19,171 nt of DNA from an archaeon (GCA_020444005.1 JAHLLU010000011.1:1-19171), one strand, 5' to 3'. Positions 8,008 through 15,559 are shown, numbered from the stretch's first letter. Notes: a model not told the origin generated them from the sequence alone. Numbers and translations are program-made.

Positions 8008-8015
8008 TAATAAAA
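8008..8015 (-). promoter_or_regulatory. TATA-like box of the nfnAB unit
   Basis: On the minus strand TTTTATTA lies about 50 bases upstream of the nfnA ATG. A start about 25 bases downstream would give a leader of about 25 bases, enough to include the GGTGA ribosome-binding site at 7966-7970. Confidence 0.45.
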
Positions 8016-8084
8016 TTGAGGATTCAGAGTAGCAAAAACATGCAATATCGGCAAAAAACTTACCAATATTTGACAATGTTTAAC

Positions 8085-8091
8085 AAAAAAA
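8085..8091 (-). terminator. Oligo-T terminator after the ferritin-like gene
   Basis: Reading the minus strand, a run of seven T lies 13-19 bases after the stop of the ferritin-like gene. Archaeal termination commonly uses such T-runs without a hairpin, and none is seen here. It separates this gene from nfnA. Confidence 0.45.
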
Positions 8092-8103
8092 TGGAAGGTA
8101 ATA

Positions 8104-8568
8104 TCAGGTCCAGAGACCCGGTGCATCGCCCCAGATAGCGTCCCACCAGTCCCCCTGAGTAACAGCTTCACCCCGAACAAGTATCTCGTAGAGAGTCTTC
8201 AGAAGCTTGTGATGTCTGTGTTCATCAGAGAGAATAGCTTTCAACAAAAGCTCGACTTTCTCGTTCTCGACTTTATCCACTCTGGTTTCCAGTTCCTTGA
8301 TTACGGCTTCCTCCATCTTGATGTGGTTTTCTACCACCTTTTTCTGGAGGTCAAGCTGCTCCTCGTTGAGGGCTAAACTGGTTACCGTAAGTAGATTTAT
8401 CGCTGACTGGTACATCATGGCGTGTTTCGCTGAGTCCAGACTTACTCCTTTCAGGGCGGTGACTACTGCCTCATTTTCAAGCTTGTCTACTGCGTTTTCT
8501 ACAGATTCAACTATCTTGTTCTCAAGTTTGATCTGGTTTTCCAAGAATTTTATCATATCATCGGTCAT
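8104..8568 (-). CDS. Ferritin-like four-helix protein with internal duplication
   Basis: A soluble all-helical protein of ferritin/rubrerythrin-like layout that could bind a di-iron centre. Residues 10-60 and 80-130 align without gaps at an offset of exactly 70, with 18 of 51 positions identical (for example E10/E80, E16/E86, D28/D98, ENE 31-33/101-103, D45/D115, H49/H119). The second copy keeps a full E86 plus E116-x-x-H119 ligand set. The first has E16 and H49 but S46 in place of the second Glu, with D45 next to it. The C-terminal tail (141-154) has four Trp in fourteen residues. There are no rubredoxin cysteines, so it is not a classical rubrerythrin. It may have a role in peroxide or iron handling, or be a non-catalytic relative. 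It lies next to a SagB-type oxidoreductase and has its own TATA-like box. Confidence 0.75.
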   Translation of the reverse strand: MTDDMIKFLENQIKLENKIVESVENAVDKLENEAVVTALKGVSLDSAKHAMMYQSAINLLTVTSLALNEEQLDLQKKVVENHIKMEEAVIKELETRVDKVENEKVELLLKAILSDEHRHHKLLKTLYEILVRGEAVTQGDWWDAIWGDAPGLWT

Positions 8569-8600
8569 AGAACATTCACGTAGGTTATTGGGAATTGCAG

Positions 8601-8612
8601 GTTATAAAATAA
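8601..8612 (-). promoter_or_regulatory. TATA-like box of the ferritin-like gene
   Basis: On the minus strand TTTATTTTATAAC lies about 38 bases upstream of the ATG at 8568, directly before the stop codon of the upstream gene. It implies a leader of roughly ten bases and an independent transcript. Confidence 0.5.
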
Positions 8613-8617
8613 AGGAA

Positions 8618-9358
8618 TTAACGCTTCTTCCCCAAGACACCTAGATATACAGTGAACTGCTCCACACCATCTACCCCAAGCGCCTCATTGATTACATCAT
8701 CATTGAAAGCAGCAATAGCACAGACACCTGAATCAATCGCCTCAGCGCACAAATACAGATTCTGGATAACATGCCCAGCGTCCAGATGCATATACCTGTA
8801 ACCACGCTCAGTATAACGCCACATCATACGATACCGTACAGCCGTCAAAATCAAAGCCATAGCCGCATTCAAAATAAAACGCTGATCCAAACACGCCTTC
8901 ATTATCCGCTCACCAATATCATCAGACAAATCTACCTCTTGGAGACTATGCTCAACAGCCAAAAAACGGTACAACCCCTGCTGAACACTCTCTACGTTAT
9001 TCACAAGCACATATGGCTCGAAACAGTGTCTTGCACCAGCGCTGGGAACTGTTCTCAGCGTCGCTGGACGCGTCGTCACCTCTTTTACGCCCTGTGTTGA
9101 CCATAAAACGTAGCTAAGTTCTTCAAGGGTCAGTGGTTCCTCGCTGTAAGCTCTTACACTCACCCGTCGATTTATCGCCATACTGAGATCAACACTATTT
9201 ACCTCGATCGTCCTCGGATCAGGTAGCTTGATGATCGCTCCTTTCTCTGATGGCGGCAGCACAAGTGGTGGCTGGGGTAGCTTCTTAATCTGGTCACTCT
9301 GCTCCAAGTACTGGTACTTGGTCTTCTCCATGAACTCTTTACCTTGACCTCTCAACAT
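8618..9358 (-). CDS. SagB/ThcOx-family FMN dehydrogenase (nitroreductase fold)
   Basis: An FMN-dependent oxidoreductase of the nitroreductase superfamily, SagB/ThcOx branch. Numbered from ATG 9358, the N-terminal KTKYQYLEQ and the proline-rich lead-in are typical of this branch. The FMN-binding RRVSVRAYSEEPLTLEELSYVLWSTQG spans 64-90, the TVPSAGAR motif 103-110, and a helix YMHLDAGHVIQNLYLCAEA 189-207 completes the flavin pocket. In thiazole/oxazole peptides these enzymes oxidise azolines, but no YcaO cyclodehydratase or precursor peptide is in the window, and many archaeal members are orphans of unknown substrate. A TTG four codons upstream (9370) is an alternative start; I prefer the ATG. 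A TATA-like box lies near 9396-9406. No signal peptide or membrane segment is seen. Confidence 0.85.
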   Translation of the reverse strand: MLRGQGKEFMEKTKYQYLEQSDQIKKLPQPPLVLPPSEKGAIIKLPDPRTIEVNSVDLSMAINRRVSVRAYSEEPLTLEELSYVLWSTQGVKEVTTRPATLRTVPSAGARHCFEPYVLVNNVESVQQGLYRFLAVEHSLQEVDLSDDIGERIMKACLDQRFILNAAMALILTAVRYRMMWRYTERGYRYMHLDAGHVIQNLYLCAEAIDSGVCAIAAFNDDVINEALGVDGVEQFTVYLGVLGKKR

Positions 9359-9395
9359 TATCAAGAACAATAAACACTAGCCACGGATAAAGTCA

Positions 9396-9418
9396 GTTAT
9401 AAAAAAAAATAAAAAATA
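9396..9418 (-). terminator. T-rich terminator of gdhA, overlapping the promoter of the SagB-type gene
   Basis: Reading the minus strand, two T-runs (six, then nine or more) begin about 12 bases after the gdhA stop and run into ATAACTG. This looks like an archaeal oligo-T terminator, and the end of it (about 9396-9406) also serves as the best TATA-like box for the gene starting at 9358. Confidence 0.6.
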
Positions 9419-9430
9419 GAATATAGAGGA

Positions 9431-10777
9431 TTAGGCAAGATAGCCCATAGCGACCATTGCGTTGGCTACTTTCATGAAGCCTGCAATGTTTGCGCCTAGG
9501 ACATAGTTGCCGGGTTGACCGAATTCCTTAGCGGTATCATAAGCAGTCTGGTGGATGTTCACCATGATGCTGTGGAGCTGCTTGTCTACCTCTTCAGCAC
9601 TCCAGAATAGCCTTCCGCTGTTCTGGCTCATCTCTAGTCCGCTGGTGGCTACGCCGCCTGCGTTAGATGCCTTGCCTGGGGAGAATAGAATACCCTTTTC
9701 TAGGAATAGAGACATTGCGTCTGGTGTGGTTGGCATGTTTGCGCCTTCACCGACTGCAATTACGCCGCTGCTGATTAGAGCCTCAGCGTCTTTCTTGTCT
9801 AGCTCGTTCTGAGTTGCACATGGGAGCGCGATGTCTCCACCGAACTGCCATGGACGTCCGCCCTTGACGTATTCAAGGTTGTACTTTTCAGCGAACTCGC
9901 TGATTCTACCCCTCTTTACGTTCTTTAGCTCCATGACATAGTCCCACATCTCCTTGGTCATACCGTCAGGAATGTGAACTGCGCCACCTGAGTCGCTCAT
10001 ACTTGCGACTTTTGCGCCTAGCTGCATTGCCTTCTCGGCTGCATACTGTGCAACGTTACCGCTTCCGCTGATGAGAACTTTCTTTCCTTTGAAGTCTTCA
10101 TCCTTAGTTTTCAGCATTTCCTGTGCGAAGTATACGTTACCGTATCCTGTTGCCTGTGGCCTGATTCTTGAACCGCCCCAACCCCAGCCCTTTCCTGTAA
10201 GGACGCCGGTGCCGTGAACGTTTCTAATCTTCCTGTATGCTGCGTATAGGTAGCCGATCTCTCGTCCGCCTACGCCGATGTCTCCGGCTGGTACGTCAGT
10301 GAACTGACCAATGTGCCTGTACATCTCCATCATGAAGCTGTGGCAGAATGCTTCTACCTCTGCATCGGTTTTACCGTGTGGGTCGAAGTCTGAACCGCCC
10401 TTACCGCCACCCATTGGGAGTGTTGTAAGTGCGTTCTTGAATGTCTGCTCAAAGCCCAGGAACTTTAGCAAGCCAAGGTATACTGTTGGGTGGAATCTGA
10501 ATCCGCCCTTGTAAGGTCCGATGGCGCTGTTGTACTGTACTCTGTATCCTCTGTTGATCTGGATCTCGCCGTTCTTATCCTTCCATGGAACACGGAATTG
10601 GACGATCCTTTCTGGCTCAACGATCCTTTCTAGTATCTTGTGCTCCTTGAAAACTGGATATTTCTCGATAACGGGTTCAAGAGTCTCCAGAACTTCAAGA
10701 GCTGCTTGATGGAACTCCTTTTGCAAGGGGTCCTTATCAAGTATGCTCTGATAAACGCTTTCAATATATTTATCCAA
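9431..10777 (-). CDS. gdhA: NADP-type glutamate dehydrogenase, bacterial-like hexameric class
   Basis: This enzyme interconverts glutamate with 2-oxoglutarate and ammonia in the cytosol, using NAD(P). At 448 residues and by sequence it belongs to the E. coli/Clostridium-type hexameric class, not the ~420-residue class usual in Thermococcales and halophiles. Visible sites are K90 in GPYKGGFRFHP, K114 in FKNALTTLP, catalytic K126 in MGGGKGGSDFDP and D166 in PAGDIGVGGREIG. The Rossmann motif is SGSGNVA (237-243). The SDS after the second strand (261-263) resembles NADP-preferring enzymes. The start is TTG at 10777, supported by AGGTGA six bases upstream (10784-10789). A strong TATA box lies at about 10819-10828. 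It stands alone between two terminator-like T-runs. Horizontal acquisition from bacteria is plausible but not proven. Confidence 0.96.
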   Translation of the reverse strand: MDKYIESVYQSILDKDPLQKEFHQAALEVLETLEPVIEKYPVFKEHKILERIVEPERIVQFRVPWKDKNGEIQINRGYRVQYNSAIGPYKGGFRFHPTVYLGLLKFLGFEQTFKNALTTLPMGGGKGGSDFDPHGKTDAEVEAFCHSFMMEMYRHIGQFTDVPAGDIGVGGREIGYLYAAYRKIRNVHGTGVLTGKGWGWGGSRIRPQATGYGNVYFAQEMLKTKDEDFKGKKVLISGSGNVAQYAAEKAMQLGAKVASMSDSGGAVHIPDGMTKEMWDYVMELKNVKRGRISEFAEKYNLEYVKGGRPWQFGGDIALPCATQNELDKKDAEALISSGVIAVGEGANMPTTPDAMSLFLEKGILFSPGKASNAGGVATSGLEMSQNSGRLFWSAEEVDKQLHSIMVNIHQTAYDTAKEFGQPGNYVLGANIAGFMKVANAMVAMGYLA

Positions 10778-10783
10778 AGGACT

Positions 10784-10789
10784 TCACCT
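10784..10789 (-). promoter_or_regulatory. Shine-Dalgarno that fixes the TTG start of gdhA
   Basis: AGGTGA on the minus strand with six bases to the TTG at 10777. This decides the start, because no ATG lies nearby and the N-terminus from the TTG matches the family length. Confidence 0.7.
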
Positions 10790-10818
10790 GTAAGTCGGGT
10801 AAAGCAAGCTTGTATTGA

Positions 10819-10828
10819 ATATATATAG
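10819..10828 (-). promoter_or_regulatory. TATA box of gdhA
   Basis: CTATATATAT on the minus strand, preceded by a purine-rich CCAAAG that could act as the BRE. It is centred about 47 bases before the TTG start. The expected transcript start near 10797 leaves a leader of about 20 bases holding the Shine-Dalgarno. A palindrome TTGTACAA lies further upstream at 10893-10900. Confidence 0.65.
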
Positions 10829-10904
10829 CTTTGGAGAATAAGTTATGAAAAATAAATACTATACATATTATTGTTAAGAAACCATTACAATTTTGTACAA
10901 TAAG

Positions 10905-10925
10905 GATAAAAAGGATTTAAAAAAT
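10905..10925 (-). terminator. Oligo-T terminator of the mvh-hdr operon
   Basis: On the minus strand two T6 runs, in CCATTTTTTAAA and CCTTTTTTATCC, follow the last hdrA stop by 16-36 bases. No hairpin is needed in archaea. This ends the hydrogenase operon and shows that no hdrB or hdrC follows. Confidence 0.55.
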
Positions 10926-10940
10926 GGATTAGTGTGCCTT

Positions 10941-13301
10941 TTAATCGTGTTTTATAGTAGCAGGTCTGGATTTTACCTTACCGGCAAAATCAGTGGCTAA
11001 CTTGACGAATTTATCCGGTTCACAGCTGTTTATGTTGTATATATTCAGCCTTTCCGCGCCTATACCCAGTACATCCAATGTTTTCTTCAGATAAGCCACT
11101 CTTTCCTCAGCTTTCTTGCTACCGTCAATATAGTGACACTGGTCCTCTGGACACGCGAAGATCACCACACCATCGGCTCCCTGATCAAATGCTTTCATCA
11201 AGTGAAGTGCATCTAATCTTCCGCTACATGGCACCTTGAGTACCCTAATGTTTTCGGGAACACTCATACCCAACTGTCCGGCTATCTCAGCCGCGTAACC
11301 AGCTGCGCCTTCACAGGCAAACGCTACGATAACAGGCTCATCCCTGTCCTCTAGCCACTTGGTGGGCTTCAATAAGCCCTCAATGGCTGGTAGTACTTGT
11401 TCGTCTCTGAATAGTCTCAACTGCATTGCGGCTACTGGACATGTGGCTGCGCAGATTCCACAACCTGTACATGCTTCAACATTTACTATTGGTAATCCGA
11501 AGTCGCTCCATGTTATTGCATCGAATGGACAGGCTGATGCACATGCACCACAGCCCACACAGACATCCTCGTCTACTATTGCCTTTGTTAACTCTACCTC
11601 TATCTCCTTCTTGTTGAGGATGCTTGAGGCTTTGTTTGTAGCAAATAGTACCTCGTTGAGAGCGTGCTGTATGTCCATTGGTCCTTGGCATGCCCCACAG
11701 ATGTATACGCCGTTGATGTTTGTCTCAACTGGGCTCAGTTTGGGGTGCTTCTCATTCAAGAAACCGTCAAGACTCAGATCTAAGCCGATTGCCTTGGCAA
11801 GCTCCTCATTACCTTTTGATGGCTCCATGCCATTGCTAAGCACCACCATATCTACTGGTAGCTGAACATCCTTGTTGTCCTCATCCTTGTAGTGGAACAC
11901 CAAGCCGTTTGATGTCTCTGATACATCTCCAGCTTCTCCACGTACCAGCTTTACTCCTCGTTCCTGTGCCTCATAGTAGAAGCGTTCATAGTCCTTGCCG
12001 TTGAGCCTGATGTCCTTGTGTAATATGGTGATGTCGATGTCTGGCCACCGTTTCTTTATGTCCAGCGCATGCTTCACAGCGATTCCACAGCATATCCTGC
12101 TACAGTACTCGTGGATACGTGGCTCTCGGCTACCAACACACTGAACCATAACCAGTTTCTCGGGTTTCTCACCGTCGCTGATCTTTCTAATGGTTCCAGC
12201 GGTAGGTCCACTCATATCAAGAAGCCTTGCGAGTTCAAGCTGTGTGATAACGTCACGGTTTTCTCCATACATGTAAGTGCCCGTTGGGTCGTACATGTCG
12301 AAGCCTGTGGCGACGATTACTGTGCCGACTTTGAGGGTTTCCTCTTTGGGCTTCATATCTAGCTCTATAGCGCCCACTGGACATACCTTGGCTAGGTCTT
12401 CAGCGTTTTCACAGTGCTCCTTGTCCATGTATGGGATTCTTGGTAGGCTCTGGTTGTTTGGGATGTAAACAGCTTTTCTCATGCTGAGACCCAAATCGAA
12501 CTCGTTGGGTGCTTCTCCTTCACATAGTTCCATGCATTTTCCGCAGCCGATGCATTTCTCTGGGTTGATGTATCTTGGCTGTGTCTCGATGATGGCTCTG
12601 AAGTTGCCTACTACTCCTACGAGTCGTTTCAACTCGCTCAGTGTGTGAACATGTACGTTGGGTTCCTTGGTTACTGGGCTCCTGTACATGCATCGTCGGT
12701 GAAGTTCACCCTCGAATGGCATGATACAGTTTCCACAATCCATGGATGGGAAGCAGGTACCAAGTTGTGGTGTTTTACCGCCCATAAATGGCTGTTTCTC
12801 GACTATATGAACATCATAACCCATGTCAGCTAGCCTTGTGGCTGCCTCCATGCCTACTAGACCACCGCCGATAACCAGCGCTGATTGCTCGACAGGTATC
12901 TTCTGTACCTTGATCTCTTCTAGGCTTGTGACGCGGTTTACCGCAGCCCTGAGTAGTATCTTTGATTTCTCAGCGATTAGCTCGTTTTCTGTTTCTGCGC
13001 TGCATAGCTCACTGATGTCAACTACCTCGATTAGGTATTTGTTGATTCCAACGTCAATTGCTGCGTGTTTGTATGCTTCCTTGAAGATTCTTGGGCGGCA
13101 TGAGGCGAAAACGACTCTATCTACTTTATTTGTAGTAATCCATTTTTTGAAGTTCTCTAGGTCTTTGTCTGTTGGACCATAGTATCCTGAGTCTACCGCT
13201 ACTACGTTTGGTAGTGTCTCGGCGTATACTGCTAGTCCGCCGATTTTTGCTCCTGTGTCGGGGCTTGTTCCCCATGGGCTGATTATTACTCCTACCTTCA
13301 T
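10941..13301 (-). CDS. hdrA: HdrA-MvhD fusion, first-type (HdrA with intact inserted ferredoxin)
   Basis: A heterodisulfide-reductase subunit A-like flavoprotein, the FAD-bearing (bifurcating) core of Hdr complexes, fused at its end to an MvhD domain that connects to the hydrogenase. The N-terminal HdrA domain covers 1-125, but the CxCG of the usual start is absent (SPWGTSPD). FAD motif VIGGGLVG is at 143-150. C183, C189 and C192 follow. The inserted ferredoxin has C250, C253, C256, C260, plus C297 and C307. The Hdr signature is C388 with YCSRICC (C400, C404, C405). Two C-terminal [4Fe-4S] motifs are C581-x2-C584-x2-C587-x3-C591 and C611-x2-C614-x2-C617-x3-C621. The MvhD part (about 655-775) has C663, C692, C717 and C722; the second Cys of the usual CxxC at 663-666 is Ala. 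At 786 residues it is similar in plan to the HdrA2 fusion known in Methanosarcina. It starts at ATG two bases after the previous gene, with GGAGG inside that gene's end. Confidence 0.93.
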   Translation of the reverse strand: MKVGVIISPWGTSPDTGAKIGGLAVYAETLPNVVAVDSGYYGPTDKDLENFKKWITTNKVDRVVFASCRPRIFKEAYKHAAIDVGINKYLIEVVDISELCSAETENELIAEKSKILLRAAVNRVTSLEEIKVQKIPVEQSALVIGGGLVGMEAATRLADMGYDVHIVEKQPFMGGKTPQLGTCFPSMDCGNCIMPFEGELHRRCMYRSPVTKEPNVHVHTLSELKRLVGVVGNFRAIIETQPRYINPEKCIGCGKCMELCEGEAPNEFDLGLSMRKAVYIPNNQSLPRIPYMDKEHCENAEDLAKVCPVGAIELDMKPKEETLKVGTVIVATGFDMYDPTGTYMYGENRDVITQLELARLLDMSGPTAGTIRKISDGEKPEKLVMVQCVGSREPRIHEYCSRICCGIAVKHALDIKKRWPDIDITILHKDIRLNGKDYERFYYEAQERGVKLVRGEAGDVSETSNGLVFHYKDEDNKDVQLPVDMVVLSNGMEPSKGNEELAKAIGLDLSLDGFLNEKHPKLSPVETNINGVYICGACQGPMDIQHALNEVLFATNKASSILNKKEIEVELTKAIVDEDVCVGCGACASACPFDAITWSDFGLPIVNVEACTGCGICAATCPVAAMQLRLFRDEQVLPAIEGLLKPTKWLEDRDEPVIVAFACEGAAGYAAEIAGQLGMSVPENIRVLKVPCSGRLDALHLMKAFDQGADGVVIFACPEDQCHYIDGSKKAEERVAYLKKTLDVLGIGAERLNIYNINSCEPDKFVKLATDFAGKVKSRPATIKHD

Positions 13302-13303
13302 CG

Positions 13304-15559
13304 TTATGCCTCCTCCACCTTTTTCATCAATTCACCCAATTCCGTGGTGAATTGGCTTACCATAGTACCACTGGACTCTAGCACCTTGATTGGTGTGTGG
13401 ATTTTCGCTGTCTTGAAGAAGTCAGCAATGATATCCATCTGTCCCTTGATACGCCTATCTCCCTTCAGGAAGTGACAGCGCTCTTTTACACAGCCTACAA
13501 GCATGACACCGTCTGCGCCTTTCTTGACGCCGTTTAAGACGTTTCTGAGACTCAGATTGCTCATGCAGTTGACATAGACCGGTACAAAACTACTGCTGTA
13601 TGTGGATTTTGTGAATCCAGCCGTGTCCATCAGGTTGTAGCCACAGTCATCACAGATGAAGCCAAGTACGATTGGCTTATCCTGTTTCTCGGATAATATT
13701 GCTTCTACTTGTGCATCGATTACATCATAGCCAAAGCTTGGTGTGTTTAATGCTCTTGTTGGACAACTGCTTACACAGAGTCCACAGCTTTGACATAGTA
13801 GTGGGTCAAACTCTGGGAATCCGTCTTCTGGGATTGTGATTGCATCGTATGGGCAGACGCTTCTACAGATTCCACACTTTCCACAGTTATCCTCATTCAC
13901 TACTGGGTGGTTTACCTTCTTCTCAAAGTGTGTCCGCATATAGTTGGCTCCCATGAAAGCAGCTGCACCTGCTTGTGCGATGCTGTCTGGGATGTTCTTG
14001 GGACCTGTAGCGGTTCCAGCGATGAATACGCCGGGTGCCCTTGTGGTGATGTTTGCTACCTTCTCGTCTATCTCCTTGTAGAATCCTGAGTCGGTCAGTT
14101 CGACATTGAATAACTCTGCTAGTTCCTCTGAGCCTTTGCTTGGCTTCATGCCTGTACTAAGCACAAGCATGTCTGCGTCTAGTGTCTTGGTTCTCCCCAT
14201 TCCGTCAGTGTAGGTGATGCCTAGTCCATCACCCTGTGGAGAAACATTATCGATGTCTCCATGGATGAAGTTGACGCCCATTTCCTTGGTGTCATTGTAA
14301 AGTGACTCGAAACCATATCCGCTTGCCCTGATATCCCGGTAGAGTACAGTGATCTCGGCTGATGGATCACGCTGGCTCTTAATCACGCCAGCATGTTTTA
14401 TCGCCGCCATACAACAATACTTGCTACAATATGACTGATACTCTTGGTCTCGGCTTCCGACACATTGAACCATCACGATTTTCTTTGGTGCCTTGGCGTC
14501 ACTTGGACGCGCTACGGTTCCACCTGTTGGTCCGAATGGGTCAAGTAGTCTTGCTAGCTGGTACTGGGTGATTACGTTGTCCAATCCGTAGCCCCACTTG
14601 GGGATACCGCTGGGATCAAAGTCCTCAAAACCAGTTGCTAGTACAACGGAGCCTACCTCGATGGTCTTGTCTCCAGCTTCTTCCATGATGTTCATCAATG
14701 CTGCTGGGTAGACGCTTGTACAGTTTCCACATTTGCTGTTGACAACATGCTTTAACTGTGCCTTTGTAGGTCCATCACTGTATACTAAATCATATTTTCC
14801 GGATGCGTTGGGAATAATCTCTACTGGTTGTCCCTTGCCTTTCTTGGCTGATAGGTCAAGTTCTACTGGTTTCTTTGAGTATGTTACCTTGAATCCAGTT
14901 GGGGTTCGTTCTACTTCTTTTACTGTGCTGCTTACATGGTACTCAATGCCGGGTTTTGTAAGTAACTCGATCATCCTTGGACCACGCAGACACATTGTAC
15001 AATCCTCTTCTGGGTAGGTCTTACTGATTAGTGACATTGCGCCGCCGATTGCTGGGCTCCTCTCGATTACATGAACCTTGAAGCCTTGATCAGCTAGCTC
15101 TGATGCCGCTGTAAGCCCAGCTACCCCGCCTCCGACAACGAGTGCTTCATTAGATCGCTCATAGGTCATGGTTTCTAGTGGCTGTGCGGCCTTGACCTTG
15201 GCTACAGCTGCCTTCAACAGCATCTTGGCTTTCTGGGTCGCCTCTGATTTGTCGAGATGAACATACGCGATCTGCTCTTTGGCGTTCACCAGGACATAGT
15301 TATCCTCGGGTAATCCAGCCGTTTTCATGGCGATTTCGATGGGTTTACTGCAAACGCTTCTCGTACAGGCGAATACAACTAGTCTTTCCCCGCCTTTCAT
15401 CGCCTTGACCAATGCATCCTTGTCACCTGTGGTGCAGAGCGCCTTCATTGTGATTGTTTCTTTTACACCCTCAAGGTTATGCGCATATGCAGATAATGCC
15501 TTGTAGTCTATTTTATCTTTCAATGCGTCGCCGCATGTACAGAAAATTACCTTAGTCAT
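13304..15559 (-). CDS. hdrA: HdrA-MvhD fusion, second-type (degenerate inserted ferredoxin)
   Basis: A second HdrA-like flavoprotein with a C-terminal MvhD domain, divergent from its downstream neighbour. The N-terminal HdrA domain keeps FCTCG (C7, C9), C42, C65 and C70. FAD motif VVGGGVAG is at 141-148. C187 and C190 follow in EEDCTMCLRGP. The inserted ferredoxin is reduced to C277-x2-C280 with no third or fourth Cys (TSVYP). The Hdr signature is C366 with YCSKYCC (C378, C382, C383). Two C-terminal [4Fe-4S] motifs are C559, C562, C565, C569 and C589, C592, C595, C599. The MvhD part has an intact C635-x2-C638, C665, C690 and C695. It starts at ATG directly after the mvhA stop with no gap. QmoB has a similar domain order, but no AprAB, QmoC or other sulfate-reduction gene is present and the hydrogenase partners favour an Mvh/Hdr assignment. 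Confidence 0.92.
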   Translation of the reverse strand: MTKVIFCTCGDALKDKIDYKALSAYAHNLEGVKETITMKALCTTGDKDALVKAMKGGERLVVFACTRSVCSKPIEIAMKTAGLPEDNYVLVNAKEQIAYVHLDKSEATQKAKMLLKAAVAKVKAAQPLETMTYERSNEALVVGGGVAGLTAASELADQGFKVHVIERSPAIGGAMSLISKTYPEEDCTMCLRGPRMIELLTKPGIEYHVSSTVKEVERTPTGFKVTYSKKPVELDLSAKKGKGQPVEIIPNASGKYDLVYSDGPTKAQLKHVVNSKCGNCTSVYPAALMNIMEEAGDKTIEVGSVVLATGFEDFDPSGIPKWGYGLDNVITQYQLARLLDPFGPTGGTVARPSDAKAPKKIVMVQCVGSRDQEYQSYCSKYCCMAAIKHAGVIKSQRDPSAEITVLYRDIRASGYGFESLYNDTKEMGVNFIHGDIDNVSPQGDGLGITYTDGMGRTKTLDADMLVLSTGMKPSKGSEELAELFNVELTDSGFYKEIDEKVANITTRAPGVFIAGTATGPKNIPDSIAQAGAAAFMGANYMRTHFEKKVNHPVVNEDNCGKCGICRSVCPYDAITIPEDGFPEFDPLLCQSCGLCVSSCPTRALNTPSFGYDVIDAQVEAILSEKQDKPIVLGFICDDCGYNLMDTAGFTKSTYSSSFVPVYVNCMSNLSLRNVLNGVKKGADGVMLVGCVKERCHFLKGDRRIKGQMDIIADFFKTAKIHTPIKVLESSGTMVSQFTTELGELMKKVEEA

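Noticed and set aside
8008..8103. Possible small RNA or tRNA in the gap between the ferritin-like gene and nfnA
   Set aside because: No cloverleaf, no stable stem and no conserved motif; the gap is explained by a T-run terminator and the nfnA promoter.
9359..9370. TTG at 9370 as start of the SagB-type gene
   Set aside because: An ATG four codons later has better spacing from the TATA-like box, and the extra residues (MFLI) add nothing to the family alignment. It cannot be excluded.
11359..11865. 168-codon open frame on the plus strand opposite hdrA
   Set aside because: It lies wholly antisense to a strongly conserved coding region, has no promoter or ribosome-binding site, and its composition (Ser/Ala/Pro/Leu-rich) is that of a shadow frame.
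14994..15003. ATTGTACAAT palindrome inside the upstream hdrA gene
   Set aside because: It is fully explained by the codons for D186-C187-T-M around a conserved Cys, so it is not called a regulatory site; it is kept only as a caution against over-reading the intergenic copies.
10941..15559. Reading the two HdrA-like proteins as QmoA and QmoB of sulfate reducers
   Set aside because: QmoA lacks the MvhD domain, QmoC and AprAB are absent, and both genes sit in a hydrogenase operon.
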